NCBI RefSeq assembly: GCF_900101595.1 | Contig: NZ_FMYY01000004.1 | Coordinates: 248,001-312,000, forward strand | Direction of reading: 5' to 3' | DNA length: 64,000 nt | Origin: Paenibacillus sp. cl123 | Lineage (GTDB): Bacteria; Bacillota; Bacilli; Paenibacillales; NBRC-103111 | Shown here: piece after piece, positions 63,398-64,000 of the stretch | Layout: each line of letters starts with the position of its first letter | Position numbering within the stretch: the first letter of the stretch is position 1 | Notes under the pieces: model-generated | The model's input: the letters and a program-made list of their open reading frames with translations, nothing else | The model's database searches: none | What the model was told of the DNA's origin: nothing | Translations under genes and position numbers: made by a program

Positions 63398-64000
63398 GTG
63401 AAACCAAATGAGGCGCGTTTCCCCATTCATAAGTTTGAGGTTTCGAAACCGGTCATTGTCTATATCGCTAAGCAGATTTTCTGCGAATCCGAGCTATATA
63501 CGCAGTACGAATGGAGTGGGAGGGGGTTAAGGATTCGGTATACGGTCGGTTCCGCGAAATGAAAGTGGAGCCGCCGACACCCGACCGTATTAAGCGCCTT
63601 ATCCGTTCTGCTATACATACACATGAAGAACAGTTCTTTCAGACTACGTTCCAGAAACTGCCCCCATCAACGCCCACAAAATTGGATGCCTTGATTGAGA
63701 GCATAGCCATGCTCGACGATACCAGTGAAGATTTGCCTCGGGAGGATAGCAGCCAAGTTACGTTCCATGAACTGAAGGCCGATCCTGGTCGGCCAGGTTT
63801 AGAAAGCTTTATGAAAGAAGTTCATAAACTGCGTACCCTGCCGCCCCCCCATCCAATCCGCTATGCGCTTTTGTGTGCTTGTTTCTGGCTCCGAAATCAG
63901 GAGATTACAGATAACCTTGTGGACTTGCTGGTACAAATCATTCACCGGATCAGCGTTCGCGCTGAACGGAAGGTGGAGAAAGAAATCTTGAATGCCCTTC
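63398..64000 (+). pseudogene. Decayed Tn3-family transposase, continues beyond the window
   Basis: A GTG with GGAGGGG upstream opens a frame reading VYIAKQIFCESELYTQYEWSGR, the N-terminal (DUF4158) region of Tn3-type TnpA, but this frame stops at about 63561. From 63523 a different frame reads 'EMKVEPPTPDRIKRLIRSA', then 'LKADPGRPGLESFMKEV', 'HPIRYALLCACFWLRNQEI' and 'DLLVQIIHRISVRAERKVEK', all typical TnpA blocks. About 60-100 residues normally present after the WSGR block, and the part between KEVHKL and HPIRYALL, are missing. At least one frameshift and two deletions make an active enzyme unlikely. Confidence 0.8.

Overview
The window looks like a chromosomal segment of a Paenibacillus-type Gram-positive soil bacterium. 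Most of it is GC-rich. The genes have strong AGGAGG-type ribosome sites, GTG and TTG starts are frequent, and there are lipoprotein solute-binding proteins with two-permease sugar ABC transporters, YesM/YesN-like and AraC regulators, S-layer-homology (SLH) surface proteins and a SpoIIP-like protein. Genus is an inference from gene content; no rRNA is present to confirm it. I saw no tRNA, rRNA or CRISPR array.

Layout. 0-0.4 kb: the 3' end of a BenE-like transporter. 0.5-4.7 kb: a tightly overlapping nosD-nosL-nosY-nosF operon plus a membrane-tethered thioredoxin, with no nosZ beside it. 5.1-29.5 kb: a polysaccharide-use locus. It holds a response regulator and sensor kinase, a first ABC transporter with its lipoprotein, a PhyH-type dioxygenase, a 1620-residue secreted beta-helix protein, a GH35-like glycosidase, a membrane-bound AraC regulator, a second secreted beta-helix protein and a second ABC transporter with its lipoprotein. 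29.9-37.0 kb: a GntR regulator fused to a cytosolic solute-binding-protein fold, divergent from two genes that look like a small surface scaffold (a cohesin-SLH anchor, then a CBM-cohesin-propeller-cohesin-dockerin protein). 37.1-39.1 kb: three lower-GC membrane-protein genes on the minus strand. 39.3-44.3 kb: RNA cyclic phosphodiesterase, two 'stalk-domain' proteins and a short-chain dehydrogenase-like protein lacking the usual catalytic residues. 44.8-51.5 kb: one 2241-residue SLH protein combining an esterase and a beta-helix lyase-like domain. 52-56.6 kb: AraC regulator, second PhyH dioxygenase, TetR regulator, a small membrane protein family and heme O synthase. 56.8-60.9 kb: two glycosyltransferases and a SpoIIP-like hydrolase. 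61-64 kb: an AT-rich end with an ECF sigma factor, its probable anti-sigma factor and a decayed Tn3-family transposase.

How it fits together. The 5-29 kb locus reads as sense, digest, import: surface or secreted beta-helix proteins cut a polysaccharide, two transporters take up the oligomers, GH35 works on the products inside, and regulation is by AraC-type proteins plus CcpA-type catabolite sites. The promoters of the two-component operon and of the first transporter operon share an almost identical 26-bp box at the same distance from the -10 element, followed in each case by a cre-like site. This is strong sequence evidence for a shared regulator, most simply the response regulator encoded here. 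The most unusual candidate system is the cohesin-dockerin gene pair at 31.6-37.0 kb with its fusion regulator.
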